Of a DNA stretch of 64,000 bases, positions 33,254-43,250 are shown in pieces. A program made the position numbers and the translations under genes. The stretch lies in assembly GCF_949298305.1 (NCBI RefSeq), contig NZ_CASFWU010000013.1:14670-78669 (forward strand). The letters are read 5' to 3'. The stretch comes from an uncultured Bacteroides sp. GTDB taxonomy: Bacteria; Bacteroidota; Bacteroidia; Bacteroidales; Bacteroidaceae. The notes beneath the pieces were generated by a model. It ran no database searches. It was not told where the DNA came from and was given only the letters and a program-made list of their open reading frames with translations. How positions within the stretch are numbered: the stretch's first letter is position 1; each line of letters starts with the position of its first letter.

Positions 33254-34453
33254 ATGAAAAATATCTGTTTATTGGGACTGATTATGATAGTCTCACTGAT
33301 GAGTTGTAAAGAAGATGATTTGCACGTCCCTTATGGACCAAATGATAATGTACCTCCCGGAAAAGTGGAGATTCTTTCTTATACTCCGTTGGCTGGAGGA
33401 GCTGAAATAAATTTCCGTGGTCCGGCTGATGAAGATTTGATGTACGTTGTTGCTAAATATACATTAGCATCCGGACAAGAAATGGAAAGTCGTGCTTCGG
33501 CTTATTCCAACAAATTGTTAGTGGAAGGATTTGGTGATACAGAACCGAAAGAGATAACTTTTTATGCGGTTGACCGTATGGAGAATGCCGGTGAAACAAC
33601 TAAATATACCATACAACCTTTAACACCTTCTTATTTAGAAGCATACAATACATTGGAAACTTCTGAAACCTTTGGTGGTATAGCGGTTACAATGGAAAAT
33701 CCTTCAGCAAGTGATTTGACAGTAGAAATCATTACGACCGATTCACTGAACCAGTGGACTACAGCTCAAACGAATTATACTTCGGCTAAAAATATCAGTA
33801 TCACTGTGCGCGGATATGAATCTGTAGAAAGAGTATTCGGAGTGATTGTAAGAGACAGGTGGGATAATTCTACTGATACGGTGTTTACATCTGTAATACC
33901 GTGGGAAGAATATGAGTTGGATAAAAATAAATTTCAACAAGTGATTTTGGATAATGATATTCCGATGAATGCATGGGGGCATTGGATGGCAAAAATATGG
34001 AACGGCTCGCATAACTATGGTGATGGGGGAGATATGGCTCATTCGCCTCAGGAAAATTCTACGATGCCCATCTGGTTCACATTCGACTTAGGTGTAACAG
34101 CACATTTGAGCCGCTATCTGTATTGGCAGCGTTTGGATGATGACTATTTGTATCAGCACGGTAATATGAAAGAGTGGGAAGTCTGGGGACGAGCTGACAA
34201 ACCATCACAGGATGGTAGTTGGGATGGCTGGACTTTGCTTACTACTTGCGAGAGTTATAAGCCTTCAGGACTTCCGGTAGGACAATTCTCGAACGAAGAT
34301 AAAGAGTATGCTACAGCTGGTGAGGAGTTTATGTTCCCTGTTGATGCTCCGGCGGTCAGATACATTCGTTTCAAAGCTTTGAGCACATTTACAGGAGTTG
34401 CGTTTATTCATCTGATGGAAGTGACTTTCTATGGTATTCCGGTTGAAAATTAA
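33254..34453 (+). CDS. PUL surface lipoprotein (DUF4959/DUF5126/DUF5000-like)
   Basis: 399 residues from the ATG at 33254 (MKNICLLGLIMIVSLMSCKE, lipobox Cys). AGGAGG at 33241-33246 lies 7 bp before the ATG, a rare strong Shine-Dalgarno in this window. The N-terminal part has fibronectin-like beta modules (PPGKVEILSYTPLAGGAEINF, as in DUF4959), a middle module, and a C-terminal F5/8-type-C-like domain (about 225-395, NAWGHWMAKIWNG, PIWFTFDLG, PAVRYIRFKAL). Such proteins are surface glycan-binding partners of SusCD. The C-terminal half is paralogous to that of the next gene. DUF names are from memory of the family layout. Confidence 0.8.
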   Translation: MKNICLLGLIMIVSLMSCKEDDLHVPYGPNDNVPPGKVEILSYTPLAGGAEINFRGPADEDLMYVVAKYTLASGQEMESRASAYSNKLLVEGFGDTEPKEITFYAVDRMENAGETTKYTIQPLTPSYLEAYNTLETSETFGGIAVTMENPSASDLTVEIITTDSLNQWTTAQTNYTSAKNISITVRGYESVERVFGVIVRDRWDNSTDTVFTSVIPWEEYELDKNKFQQVILDNDIPMNAWGHWMAKIWNGSHNYGDGGDMAHSPQENSTMPIWFTFDLGVTAHLSRYLYWQRLDDDYLYQHGNMKEWEVWGRADKPSQDGSWDGWTLLTTCESYKPSGLPVGQFSNEDKEYATAGEEFMFPVDAPAVRYIRFKALSTFTGVAFIHLMEVTFYGIPVEN

Positions 34454-34464
34454 AAGGTAGTGTT

Positions 34465-35715
34465 ATGAAAAAGATATATTTATTGATATGTGTACTTGTA
34501 AGCCTGCTTTCCTCTTGTGGCGATATGCTTGAGAATATCCAGCCGTATTTGGACAAAGGTGAAAAGATTTATGTGGGAAAAGTCGATTCTTTGGAAGCTT
34601 TTTCGGGTAAGAACCGGATTTTATTGAAGGGACTGTACATGTATGGCGTAACACAGAAGAAGTGTGTCGTCAGTTGGTATTCGCAGGACAATGAATTGCA
34701 GCAAAAGGAATTGGAAGTGAATCGTGTGGAGAGTGTGGAACCGTTTGAAGCTATGATTGACAATCTGGATGAAGGCCAATACGAATTTACTATTGTGACT
34801 TACGATGCACAAGGCAATTCCTCCATTGAATCGATTATCGAAGGTTATGCTTATGGCGAATTATATGAAAGCAACCTGACTAATCGTCGTATGGATCAGT
34901 TTGTGGTAGACGGTACCGATATTGTAATCACCTGGCGTCCGGCAGACGACGCTTTGAAGAGTGAGGTCTATTATACTGGTTTGGACGGTGAAGAGAAGAT
35001 GATCGAAGTGCCCATTGCCGAAACACAAACCCGCATTACCGATTGTGCTTACGAAGGAAGCATCCGTTGGCGGACGGTATATTTACCCGAAACTGATGCC
35101 ATTGATGAGTTTTATTCGGAATATGATGAAGAGACTTATTCTTTCTATGTAGAAAGAGAACTGGATAAGTCTAAATTCAAGGAAGTTATTCTGCCTGGCG
35201 ACATGCCGATGAATGCCTGGGGCAAAAGCATGAGCAACATGTGGAACGGCGAGTATTCGTACGATGTGGATGACATCAACCACTCGAATGATTTCAGCGA
35301 ATTGCCCATCTGGTTCACGTTCGATCTGGGTGTCGTGTCCAATCTGACCCGTTTCATCTTTTGGCAAAGAAGCTATGACTTGGTTGATGGAACAGTCTAC
35401 CTGTACAACAAAGCCAACTTCAAGAAGTGGGAAGTATGGGGATGTGAAGAAACTCCTGCTGAAGACGGAAGTTGGGACGGATGGACCAAACTGGCAACAT
35501 GCGAGATTACGAAACCTTCCGGATCACCTCTCGGCACTGTGACTGATGAAGATATTGAGGTTGCCAAGGAGGGACACGAGTTTATTTTCCCAGAAGGTTT
35601 GCCGGCTGTCCGCTACATTCGATTTAAACTACTGGAGAACTTTGGCAATATGTCGTCCTGTTATGTAAAGGAAGTGACATTCTATGGAGTGGTAGATCCG
35701 GCATCTGCTCAATAA
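34465..35715 (+). CDS. PUL surface lipoprotein (DUF4998/DUF5000-like)
   Basis: 416 residues, with lipobox LVSLLSSCGD. The N-terminal half resembles DUF4998 beta modules (residues about 35-230). The C-terminal half (about 235-410) repeats the plan of the preceding lipoprotein: LDKSKFKEVILPGDMPMNAWGKSMSNMWNG, PIWFTFDLGV, KKWEVWGCEE, DGSWDGWTKLATCE and PAVRYIRFKLLE. It is likely a second surface glycan-binding protein. It starts 11 bp after the previous stop, within the susCD unit. Confidence 0.8.
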   Translation: MKKIYLLICVLVSLLSSCGDMLENIQPYLDKGEKIYVGKVDSLEAFSGKNRILLKGLYMYGVTQKKCVVSWYSQDNELQQKELEVNRVESVEPFEAMIDNLDEGQYEFTIVTYDAQGNSSIESIIEGYAYGELYESNLTNRRMDQFVVDGTDIVITWRPADDALKSEVYYTGLDGEEKMIEVPIAETQTRITDCAYEGSIRWRTVYLPETDAIDEFYSEYDEETYSFYVERELDKSKFKEVILPGDMPMNAWGKSMSNMWNGEYSYDVDDINHSNDFSELPIWFTFDLGVVSNLTRFIFWQRSYDLVDGTVYLYNKANFKKWEVWGCEETPAEDGSWDGWTKLATCEITKPSGSPLGTVTDEDIEVAKEGHEFIFPEGLPAVRYIRFKLLENFGNMSSCYVKEVTFYGVVDPASAQ

Positions 35716-35731
35716 AAATAGAAACTATACC

Positions 35732-37630
35732 ATGAAAACCTTTTTATACATCATTTTGTCAGGCTGCATGCTCCTTTTGGGGGCATGCAGTGACAAGGTG
35801 GAAGTGGTGGAAGATGTCGTAATAGCAGTTGATAAACCTGTAGTGGAGGACATCACTTATAGCTCTGCCCGGGTCAGTGTTACGATATCTTCTTCTGCTC
35901 CTTCCATTACCGAAAGAGGAGTCTGTTATAGCACGGCTCCCAATCCGAACACATTGAGCAACGTGGTGAAATACACTGGCACCGAGGACAGTTTCTCCGT
36001 CACACTGGAGGAACTGGCGGTGAATACGATGTACTACGTCAAGGCATACGTTATTGACAAGGAGTCCGGACTGGTTTATTCCGAAGTGCAGACCTTCTCA
36101 ACTCTCGACCCCGGTATCCCCGACGAACTCGAAAACTACGAGCCGCCTACTTATTCGGACGACTATACGCCTATTGCCGACTGGATCAACCACGACCAAT
36201 GGAATCTGGCCAATGTGCACGATCCCACAGTCTTCAAAGCCGAAGACGGTTACTACTATATGTATCAGACCGATGCTTCTTATGGTGGTGCTGCCGAGAA
36301 GGGCGGAGGGCACTTCTATTGCCGTCGCTCAAAGGATCTGGTCTATTGGGAATACTTAGGAGGCTCTATGCCAGAGGTTCCCGCCTGGGTGAAAGAGAAA
36401 CTGAATGAATACCGCTCTACCTTGGGACTTGATCCTATCGAATCGCCTAATTATGGCTATTGGGCACCTGTGGCGAGGAAGGTACGCGACGGGCTCTACC
36501 GTTTGTATTACTCCATTGTGATTGACAATCCGATTGAGCCGGACCACAATCCGGAGGCATGGGGCGAACGGGCTTTCATCGGATTGATGGAAACTTCCGA
36601 CCCGGCTTCGAACGTATGGCAGGACAAGGGCTTTGTGATATGCTCGTCGTCGGACAAGGGTACCGACTGGTATCATAATCCCAACGACTATTGGAGCGGT
36701 TACTTCAAGTGGAATGCGATAGATCCTTCTTACATTATCACGCCCGAAGGCCAGCACTGGCTGGTGTATGGCTCATGGCACAGCGGAATAGCTGCCGTGG
36801 AACTGGATCCCGAAACGGGAAAGCCGGTCGAAGCCCTTCCGTTGCCTTGGGGAACGGCTGACGACATCGTTCCATACGGTACTACCATTGCCCGCCGCAA
36901 CGACTCGCGCTGGCAGGGTTCCGAAGGACCGGACATTGTCTATCGCGACAATTATTACTACCTGTTCCTGGCTTACGATGCGGTAGATGTGCCTTATAAC
37001 ACCCGCGTTGTGCGTTCTACCAGCATTCTGGGGCCTTATTATGGCATCGATGGTACGAATGTGAGCGAGGCCAGTGGGGGAGAAGCCTTCCCGTTGGTGA
37101 CTCACCCATACAAGTTCAGCGATAGCAATGGCTGGGTAGGCATCTCGCATTGCTGTGTATTCAGCGATGAGGCCGACAACTGGTTCTATGCCTCACAAGC
37201 GCGGTTGCCCAAAGACGTACCGGGCATCAATGCATCGAATGCCGTAATGATGGGGCATGTTCGTCGTATTCTTTGGACAGAAGACGGATGGCCGCTTGTG
37301 ATGCCCGAACGCTACGGTGCCGTTCCCGACATTCCCGTCGAGGAGTACGAATTGGCCGGAAACTGGGAGTATATCGAACTGAAATATGAGTATGGCACCC
37401 AACAGACTTCAGTCAGACTGACTTTGACTGCCGACCATAAAGTGACTGCCGGTCCGTGGGAAGGCAAATCGTGGAGCTTTGACGAGTCGAAACAGATGCT
37501 ATTGATTGACAATGCTGTCAAGCTGTACGTCGTGCGCGAAGTCGATTGGGAACGCCAGCCCCGTACACATACCATTGTCTTTGCCGGATACGAAGGCCAG
37601 ACAACCCACTGGGGCAAGAGGAACAAGTAA
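35732..37630 (+). CDS. GH43 lipoprotein, arabinanase-like
   Basis: 632 residues. Lipobox LLLGACS (Cys19), a fibronectin-III-like module (about 35-130), then a five-bladed GH43 propeller with the catalytic base D164 (VHDPTVF), pKa modulator D331 (AIDPSYI) and acid E398 (SEGPDIVYRDNYYYLF). The C-terminal beta domain (about 555-630, ending QTTHWGKR) resembles that of extracellular endo-alpha-1,5-arabinanases. With the GH51 gene this argues for arabinan or arabinose-branched substrates. Other GH43 activities (xylosidase, exo-arabinofuranosidase) remain possible. Fifth gene of the susC transcription unit, starting 16 bp after the preceding stop. Confidence 0.85.
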   Translation: MKTFLYIILSGCMLLLGACSDKVEVVEDVVIAVDKPVVEDITYSSARVSVTISSSAPSITERGVCYSTAPNPNTLSNVVKYTGTEDSFSVTLEELAVNTMYYVKAYVIDKESGLVYSEVQTFSTLDPGIPDELENYEPPTYSDDYTPIADWINHDQWNLANVHDPTVFKAEDGYYYMYQTDASYGGAAEKGGGHFYCRRSKDLVYWEYLGGSMPEVPAWVKEKLNEYRSTLGLDPIESPNYGYWAPVARKVRDGLYRLYYSIVIDNPIEPDHNPEAWGERAFIGLMETSDPASNVWQDKGFVICSSSDKGTDWYHNPNDYWSGYFKWNAIDPSYIITPEGQHWLVYGSWHSGIAAVELDPETGKPVEALPLPWGTADDIVPYGTTIARRNDSRWQGSEGPDIVYRDNYYYLFLAYDAVDVPYNTRVVRSTSILGPYYGIDGTNVSEASGGEAFPLVTHPYKFSDSNGWVGISHCCVFSDEADNWFYASQARLPKDVPGINASNAVMMGHVRRILWTEDGWPLVMPERYGAVPDIPVEEYELAGNWEYIELKYEYGTQQTSVRLTLTADHKVTAGPWEGKSWSFDESKQMLLIDNAVKLYVVREVDWERQPRTHTIVFAGYEGQTTHWGKRNK

Positions 37631-37702
37631 AGGCTCCTCTTGCTGCCCTGCGGGGTGTAGCTGTATGAACGTATTGGGACAGGTATCTGCATGGCTTGTG
37701 AA

Positions 37703-37746
37703 CGACACTTGCGATTCATATGTTCGACACTTGCACGGCTCAGCAG
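37703..37746. repeat. 22-bp-period repeat, two units
   Basis: CGACACTTGCG at 37703 and CGACACTTGCACGGCTC at 37725 are exactly 22 bp apart. The second has the CTTGCACGGCTC core of the 46879 array. It lies between the GH43 gene and the next PUL gene. Confidence 0.55.
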
Positions 37747-37816
37747 AATAAAATGGCTCAATTAGTGTATATAGTTATATGATTAAAAAAACTACGTAAA
37801 TAGAATATAAACATCT

Positions 37817-39586
37817 ATGTGTAAGAAATACTTGTTTACTTTTCTGTTTCTTTTCAGTGTTCAGCATTTAATTGCCCAAAACTCCCTGCCCTACATCCTC
37901 GATATGGTTCATAACAATCCGGGTGAGAAACCTTATGTGACCAAATACAACGACCCGGATTTTCTGAAAAGCCAGGGTTTTACGGGAGCCGTTACGCACT
38001 GGCACATCAATTGCGCCATTACGTACGACAATTATCGGAAGAACCTTTTGCCGCAAGGCGAGGAGCGGGAATGGATTGAGTCACGTGCGGCCGACATCGA
38101 CCGGAAGCTGGCCGAATTCCATCGGGCAGGCATAGCCGTTTATCCTTTTACCGACTTTATAGTCTTCCCCCGTTCGGTGTGGAAGGAGTACGGTGGCGAG
38201 ATTACCGGGCAGGGAGCTGTTGTCGGGACCGGAGGTTCGGACGAACGAGCCCGTAAGCCCGACTTGCAAAGCAAGCGGACGCAGGAACTGCTCGTAGCGC
38301 AGATTGACGGAATTTTCCGTCGTTTCCCACAGTTGGACGGACTTACCTTGCGTTTTGGCGAAACTTATCTGCACGATACGCCCTATCATATGGGAGGCAG
38401 TCCGATCCGTGTGGGCGAGGCTGGTATTGAAGACCATATTCTGTTGCTGAACATCTTGCGCGAGGAAATTTGCGTGAAGCACAACAAGAAACTCTTTTAT
38501 CGCACTTGGGATTTCGGTTACAATTTTCATACCAATCCACAGTATTATCTGGCCGTTACCGAACGGGTAGAACCGCATCCCAATCTCATCTTCTCCGTCA
38601 AGTACCAGCAGGACGACTATCATCGCATGACGCCTTTCAATCCAACGTTGGGTATCGGCCGACATCAGCAGATTGTGGAGTCGCAGTCGCGCATGGAGGC
38701 TTATGGCAAGGGGGCGCATCCTTACTATACGGCCAAAGGTGTCATCGAAGGTTGGCCGGAAACAAGGTATGAGATTGAGTTTGGCCGTCACTGCTTCACG
38801 GGCAGGCTGAACGAAGCCGGTGCTCCGCGGGGCATCCGCGACATACTGTCTGGCGACCAGTTGCAGGGAGTCATGACATGGTCCAACGGAGGCGGTTGGC
38901 AAGGGCCTTACATCACACACGAGATTTGGACCGACCTGAATACATACGTGGTGTCACATTGGGCGCAGAATCCTGCCTGCACAGAGGAGGAACTTTTCCG
39001 CGCCTTTACCGACAGCCTCGGGCTGGATGATTTCAATGCCGACCTTTTCAGGCAAATTGCCTTGCTCAGTGTAGAGGGTGTGCGGAAAGGACATTGCAAC
39101 AGTTATACCTGGAATGATGTCTGGTGGACGCGAGACGAATTCTTCAGTGCTGTCGCCAACGCGCCGATAGTGAACGATATGCTGAAGAACAACCTTCAAG
39201 ATAAGGTCCTGGCAGAAAAACGTGAAGCCGTAGCCATCTGGCAGCAGATAGAGGCACTCTCGCAGCAGTTCTGTTGTACCGATGCCGATTTGCAGGAAGC
39301 TGTAAGGGTGTCTTGCACCTATGGACGTATCAAGTACCAGCTGATAGAACAGATGTGGCGGCTGATGCTGGAAGAAGGCCGGTATCGGCTTGGGCAGCCG
39401 ATGGATATGAAAACTGTGGCTGAAGTCATTAACCGTTACGACGGCTTGTGGCAGGAGTGGAGGGCATTGAAGCTGTCCAGCCGTTGGTGTGCCACTCTTT
39501 ATACCGATATGGCTTTCCGCAATCAGAAGAAAGGCAGCATCGGTGAACTGGTCGATGCGTGGAGAGAGCGGATAAGTAAAGATTGA
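37817..39586 (+). CDS. Exported PUL protein of unassigned family, possible glycosidase
   Basis: 589 residues with a signal peptide (YLFTFLFLFSVQHLIAQ). I cannot place it in a GH family with certainty. The central part reads like a TIM barrel: FTGAVTHWHINCA, IAVYPFTDFIVFP, LDGLTLRFGETYLHD, LFYRTWDFGYNFHTN, LIFSVKYQQDDYHRMTPFNPTLGIG. The last phrase and a following GKGAHPYYTAKGVIEGWP recall alpha-glucuronidase-type barrels (GH67/GH115 side), but this is a weak resemblance. Candidate acids are the E in RFGETY and the D residues in QQDDY. The C-terminal 130 residues are helical. Its neighbours are GH43 and the GH106-like gene. Confidence 0.6.
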   Translation: MCKKYLFTFLFLFSVQHLIAQNSLPYILDMVHNNPGEKPYVTKYNDPDFLKSQGFTGAVTHWHINCAITYDNYRKNLLPQGEEREWIESRAADIDRKLAEFHRAGIAVYPFTDFIVFPRSVWKEYGGEITGQGAVVGTGGSDERARKPDLQSKRTQELLVAQIDGIFRRFPQLDGLTLRFGETYLHDTPYHMGGSPIRVGEAGIEDHILLLNILREEICVKHNKKLFYRTWDFGYNFHTNPQYYLAVTERVEPHPNLIFSVKYQQDDYHRMTPFNPTLGIGRHQQIVESQSRMEAYGKGAHPYYTAKGVIEGWPETRYEIEFGRHCFTGRLNEAGAPRGIRDILSGDQLQGVMTWSNGGGWQGPYITHEIWTDLNTYVVSHWAQNPACTEEELFRAFTDSLGLDDFNADLFRQIALLSVEGVRKGHCNSYTWNDVWWTRDEFFSAVANAPIVNDMLKNNLQDKVLAEKREAVAIWQQIEALSQQFCCTDADLQEAVRVSCTYGRIKYQLIEQMWRLMLEEGRYRLGQPMDMKTVAEVINRYDGLWQEWRALKLSSRWCATLYTDMAFRNQKKGSIGELVDAWRERISKD

Positions 39587-39611
39587 AATCTGATAAAGAA
39601 GATAAGAAATT

Positions 39612-42600
39612 ATGAAAAGGGCTGCTCTGTATGTTTGTTTATGTATGCTGGGGTTCGGAAGTATGTTTTTGTCATCCAATGCCCAGCCGCTTCCGTCATA
39701 CGAGGAATATGTCGGGTTGAGGTCGGGGTTTGCCAATCCTCCGCGTGGGTATGGCAATGTTCCTTTTTATTGGTGGAATGGTGATTCGCTGAAGTACGAG
39801 CGTCTGGTTGAACAGCTATCTCTTTTGGACGATGCTACGACGGATGGTCTTTCCGTCAGCTACATTCATACCCATCCGCTGGTGGATGTTGAAATCAATG
39901 CGCAAGGGTATGGTAGTTTCGGCCGTGCCGACGCAGGTATTCCAGCCTTTTACTCGGAAGAATGGTGGAACCTGTGGAATCGATTCTCGGGTGAGTGTGC
40001 CCGTCGCGGGATAGGCCTTGGAGTGGACGATTATGTGGTAGGTTGGGCTGGAAACGGCTTCTATGTAGATGAAGTCCTTCAGTCGGAGGAATTCCGTGAT
40101 TACCAGGGACGCTTGCATTGCCGCAGTTATTCCGTGGCGGCTGGCGAACGGTTGGAGGCAGATGTGCCCCAACATACACTGCTGGCTGTTGCCTATCCCG
40201 AACAAACCAATCTGACCGATTGTGTGAAATCGGGAAAGCTGGAATGGACGGCTCCTACCGGTAAGGACTGCAAAGTATTTATCATTTCCACCTCTGCTTC
40301 GCCAGAGTTGCATCCCGACTACGGCAAGCGATTGGTTGAGGCTTATTTCAACCGTTTCGAGGAGAAACTGGACGAACAGGGACGGAAAGGACTGAACTAC
40401 TTTTTTCAAGACGAATTGCATTACGACTTAAACCTCTATTCCTGGTGCGAGGACATGCGCGGCGAGTTCCTGAAACGGAAGGGGTACGATGTGCTTCCCT
40501 ACCTGCCTGCTTTATGGGAACATGTAGGCGAAGTTACTCCTAAAGTGCGTTTGGATTATGCCCAAGTGGTGACGGAACTGGCCGAAGAACGTTATTTTAA
40601 ACCCATTTTCGACTGGCACAACGAGCGCGGACTGATATACGGCTGTGACAATAATGGCCGCGGACTTGAACCTTTGCAGTATCTTGATTATTTCAGGGCC
40701 ATCAGTTGGTATACCGCTCCGGGCAATGATGCTCCTGCCCGTGGCTCCAGTTATCGGCAGACTAAAGTCTCCAGCTCGGTGACGCATCTGTATGGCCGTC
40801 CGCGCACCTGGTTGGAAGCCTTTCATAGCATGGGATGGGACAGCAACGGCGAGTGGCTTACCTCTCAACTGGATCTTCACCTCATAGCAGGCGGCAATCT
40901 GCTTTGCCTGCATGGACTCTATTACTCCACCCACGGTGGCTGGTGGGAGTGGGCTCCACCTTGTTTTCATTTCCGTATGCCTTATTGGCCGCACATGAAG
41001 CGTTGGCTGAAGTATGCGCAGCGCATGTGTTTCCTGCTGAGTCAGGGCAGCCATGTGTGCGACATTGCTGTGATGTACCCCACCGAATCGCTGCAGGCAT
41101 ATCCGGACGCACAGGTGGATAATTTCTGGAAAGTGGCTGACTTATTGGGTGAACACGGACTGGATTACGATTTTATCGATTATCAATCGCTGCAACGGGC
41201 AGAGGTGGATTCCGGTATTCTACGTATGGCAGACGAGGAATACAAGATATTGGTCTTGGCCGACATGCGTGCCATGCACCACGAAACGTTGCAGAAGGTT
41301 TATGATTTCTATAAACAGGGCGGCATCGTCTTGGCTGTCGGGACTTTGCCCGAGGCTACAACCTTGACGGGCGAGAAGAATAGCGAAGTCAGTGCGATGT
41401 TGCAGGAAATGTTCGGAAGCAACGGTCGTCTGTTGTCCGATGCCGACCGGATGCCGGAATTGGTGATTTCGTTGCTTGCCGTTCCCGATTTCCGGACCTC
41501 GGACGGCAAAGGACGGGTGCTCCATCGGCGGGTGGGCAATCAGGATATCTATATGGTGATGAATGTCCGTAAGGGGGAAGAAGTGTTTTTCAGAAGCAAA
41601 GGACGGCTCGAATGCTGGAATGCGAAGAACGGTCTTTGTTCGCAAGTGCCCATTCTCCGACAGACTAAACAGGGCACATGGATCAGGTATGATGCCGAAT
41701 ATAACGAGTCGCAGCTGTTTGTCTTTTCTCCGGGTGAAGCGGTCTATGCAGGTTCGGAAGGACCGGAATATCGGCTGGCCGATGAAACTTTGCTTGACGG
41801 TGATTGGGACGTTGAGTTCCTGCCTACTATGAACAACAAGTGGGGAGACTTCCGTTTGCCGGCTGCCGATGAATGTATAGGTCCCGAGGTACGTCAGTTT
41901 ACTTACCGGTTCATTCCGGCAGACGAGCGGTTTGCGGCAGATACGGAGATGGAGGCTGACTGTTCCGCTATCTATGGCTATGCCCCCTACATGGAGACTG
42001 TAACCCTGCCCGATACGGTTTCCTGGCATTGGGGCTGTTTGGCCGGAATACCCGATTGCTCTTGGGAGCCTTATTGTTATTCATGGCAATATGGTGTATT
42101 CGATCAGCCGGGCAGTCAGGGCTATCACGGGCTGAAAGGGAAGGTGGACAACTGTTTCCTGATTTTGGACAAAGACGGACTGCAACTCTTCAGAACGCAG
42201 GTTTATGTTCCTGCCGACGGCGTGTATCGGATTCGGCAGGAAGGCGAGGAACCCGGCTATTGCTATCTGGACGGAGAACTGCTGGAGACAGAAAAGCCGG
42301 TTCTGACAAAAGGCTGGCACAGCTTGTTGCTGGTCTATGAGCATACTCCGAAGGGCAGTTACGTATTGTCCGAAAAGAAGAGCAACAGCATCGACACCCG
42401 CAAGCGCAGTGCGGTCGTGTTTTATCCGGAAAACTGCCTTGCTCCGAAAGAGAACAATCCCTACGACACAATTGTGGCCATGAAGTGGTATCGGACGGGA
42501 TATCTTCAGTATAGCGTACAGGGTGGCAGTAAAGGGGTGTGGGCATTCCGTTTCCAGACGGCTCCTGGTACGGAACGGATGACGATAAAGCTGAAAGGGA

Positions 42601-43160
42601 AAGTGCGGAGACTGTGGATAGACGGCAGCCAAGTTTCGTTACGTCGGCTGAAACAGACGGCAGCAGATTCTTATTTGCTGGATTTTGGCAAGAACTACTC
42701 GTCCGGCATCTGTATGGTGACCATGACGGTCGAACCGGAGCCGGGATTTGTCGGCGCTGCCTGTTTTGCAGAGCCGGTTAAGTTGGATTGCAGGGGTGGT
42801 AAGATGCCCGTGGGCAATTGGGCCGGTTATGGTGCTCTGAAGTTCTATTCGGGCGGTGTCATTTATCGGAAGGAAATCCGTATCTCGGAAGAAACTTCCC
42901 GGATGAAGACTGTTCTTGATTTGGGAGGTGTGAATGCTACCTGCGAGGTTCGGATAAACGGCAATCCGGTGGATGTGCTGATGCAGTCTCCTTATCGGTT
43001 GGACATAAGCGACTGGCTGGTGGCAGGCGATAACCGATTGGAAGTATTGGTTTACAGCACCCTTTCCAATCATTATCAGACTATTCCTTCGGCATATCGC
43101 GGCAAAACGGTATCGGGGTTGCTGGGACCTGTGAAAGTGATTCGGTACGAAGAGAAATGA
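39612..43160 (+). CDS. GH106-like large exported enzyme (putative alpha-L-rhamnosidase)
   Basis: 1182 residues with a signal peptide (LCMLGFGSMFLSSNA). The N-terminal barrel has features of GH106 and its relatives: FANPPRGYGNVPFYWWNGDSL, the acid-rich QDELHYDLNLYSWCEDMRGEFLKRKGYDVLPYLPALW (about 265-300), TWLEAFHSMGWD and HLIAGGNLLCLHGLYYS. Long beta-sandwich regions follow, the last (about 1085-1180) a galactose-binding-like domain (ATCEVRINGNPVDVLMQSPYRLDIS). The rhamnose mutarotase just downstream supports rhamnose release. It starts 25 bp after the preceding stop. Divergence from typical GH106 leaves the linkage open. Confidence 0.75.
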   Translation: MKRAALYVCLCMLGFGSMFLSSNAQPLPSYEEYVGLRSGFANPPRGYGNVPFYWWNGDSLKYERLVEQLSLLDDATTDGLSVSYIHTHPLVDVEINAQGYGSFGRADAGIPAFYSEEWWNLWNRFSGECARRGIGLGVDDYVVGWAGNGFYVDEVLQSEEFRDYQGRLHCRSYSVAAGERLEADVPQHTLLAVAYPEQTNLTDCVKSGKLEWTAPTGKDCKVFIISTSASPELHPDYGKRLVEAYFNRFEEKLDEQGRKGLNYFFQDELHYDLNLYSWCEDMRGEFLKRKGYDVLPYLPALWEHVGEVTPKVRLDYAQVVTELAEERYFKPIFDWHNERGLIYGCDNNGRGLEPLQYLDYFRAISWYTAPGNDAPARGSSYRQTKVSSSVTHLYGRPRTWLEAFHSMGWDSNGEWLTSQLDLHLIAGGNLLCLHGLYYSTHGGWWEWAPPCFHFRMPYWPHMKRWLKYAQRMCFLLSQGSHVCDIAVMYPTESLQAYPDAQVDNFWKVADLLGEHGLDYDFIDYQSLQRAEVDSGILRMADEEYKILVLADMRAMHHETLQKVYDFYKQGGIVLAVGTLPEATTLTGEKNSEVSAMLQEMFGSNGRLLSDADRMPELVISLLAVPDFRTSDGKGRVLHRRVGNQDIYMVMNVRKGEEVFFRSKGRLECWNAKNGLCSQVPILRQTKQGTWIRYDAEYNESQLFVFSPGEAVYAGSEGPEYRLADETLLDGDWDVEFLPTMNNKWGDFRLPAADECIGPEVRQFTYRFIPADERFAADTEMEADCSAIYGYAPYMETVTLPDTVSWHWGCLAGIPDCSWEPYCYSWQYGVFDQPGSQGYHGLKGKVDNCFLILDKDGLQLFRTQVYVPADGVYRIRQEGEEPGYCYLDGELLETEKPVLTKGWHSLLLVYEHTPKGSYVLSEKKSNSIDTRKRSAVVFYPENCLAPKENNPYDTIVAMKWYRTGYLQYSVQGGSKGVWAFRFQTAPGTERMTIKLKGKVRRLWIDGSQVSLRRLKQTAADSYLLDFGKNYSSGICMVTMTVEPEPGFVGAACFAEPVKLDCRGGKMPVGNWAGYGALKFYSGGVIYRKEIRISEETSRMKTVLDLGGVNATCEVRINGNPVDVLMQSPYRLDISDWLVAGDNRLEVLVYSTLSNHYQTIPSAYRGKTVSGLLGPVKVIRYEEK

Positions 43161-43250
43161 AATGGTTTTATGTAAAGAAATAAATGTATAAATTTAAACA
43201 AATATAGATGTATGCAGAATTGTCAAGGTTATAGAACGAAAGAATATGCA

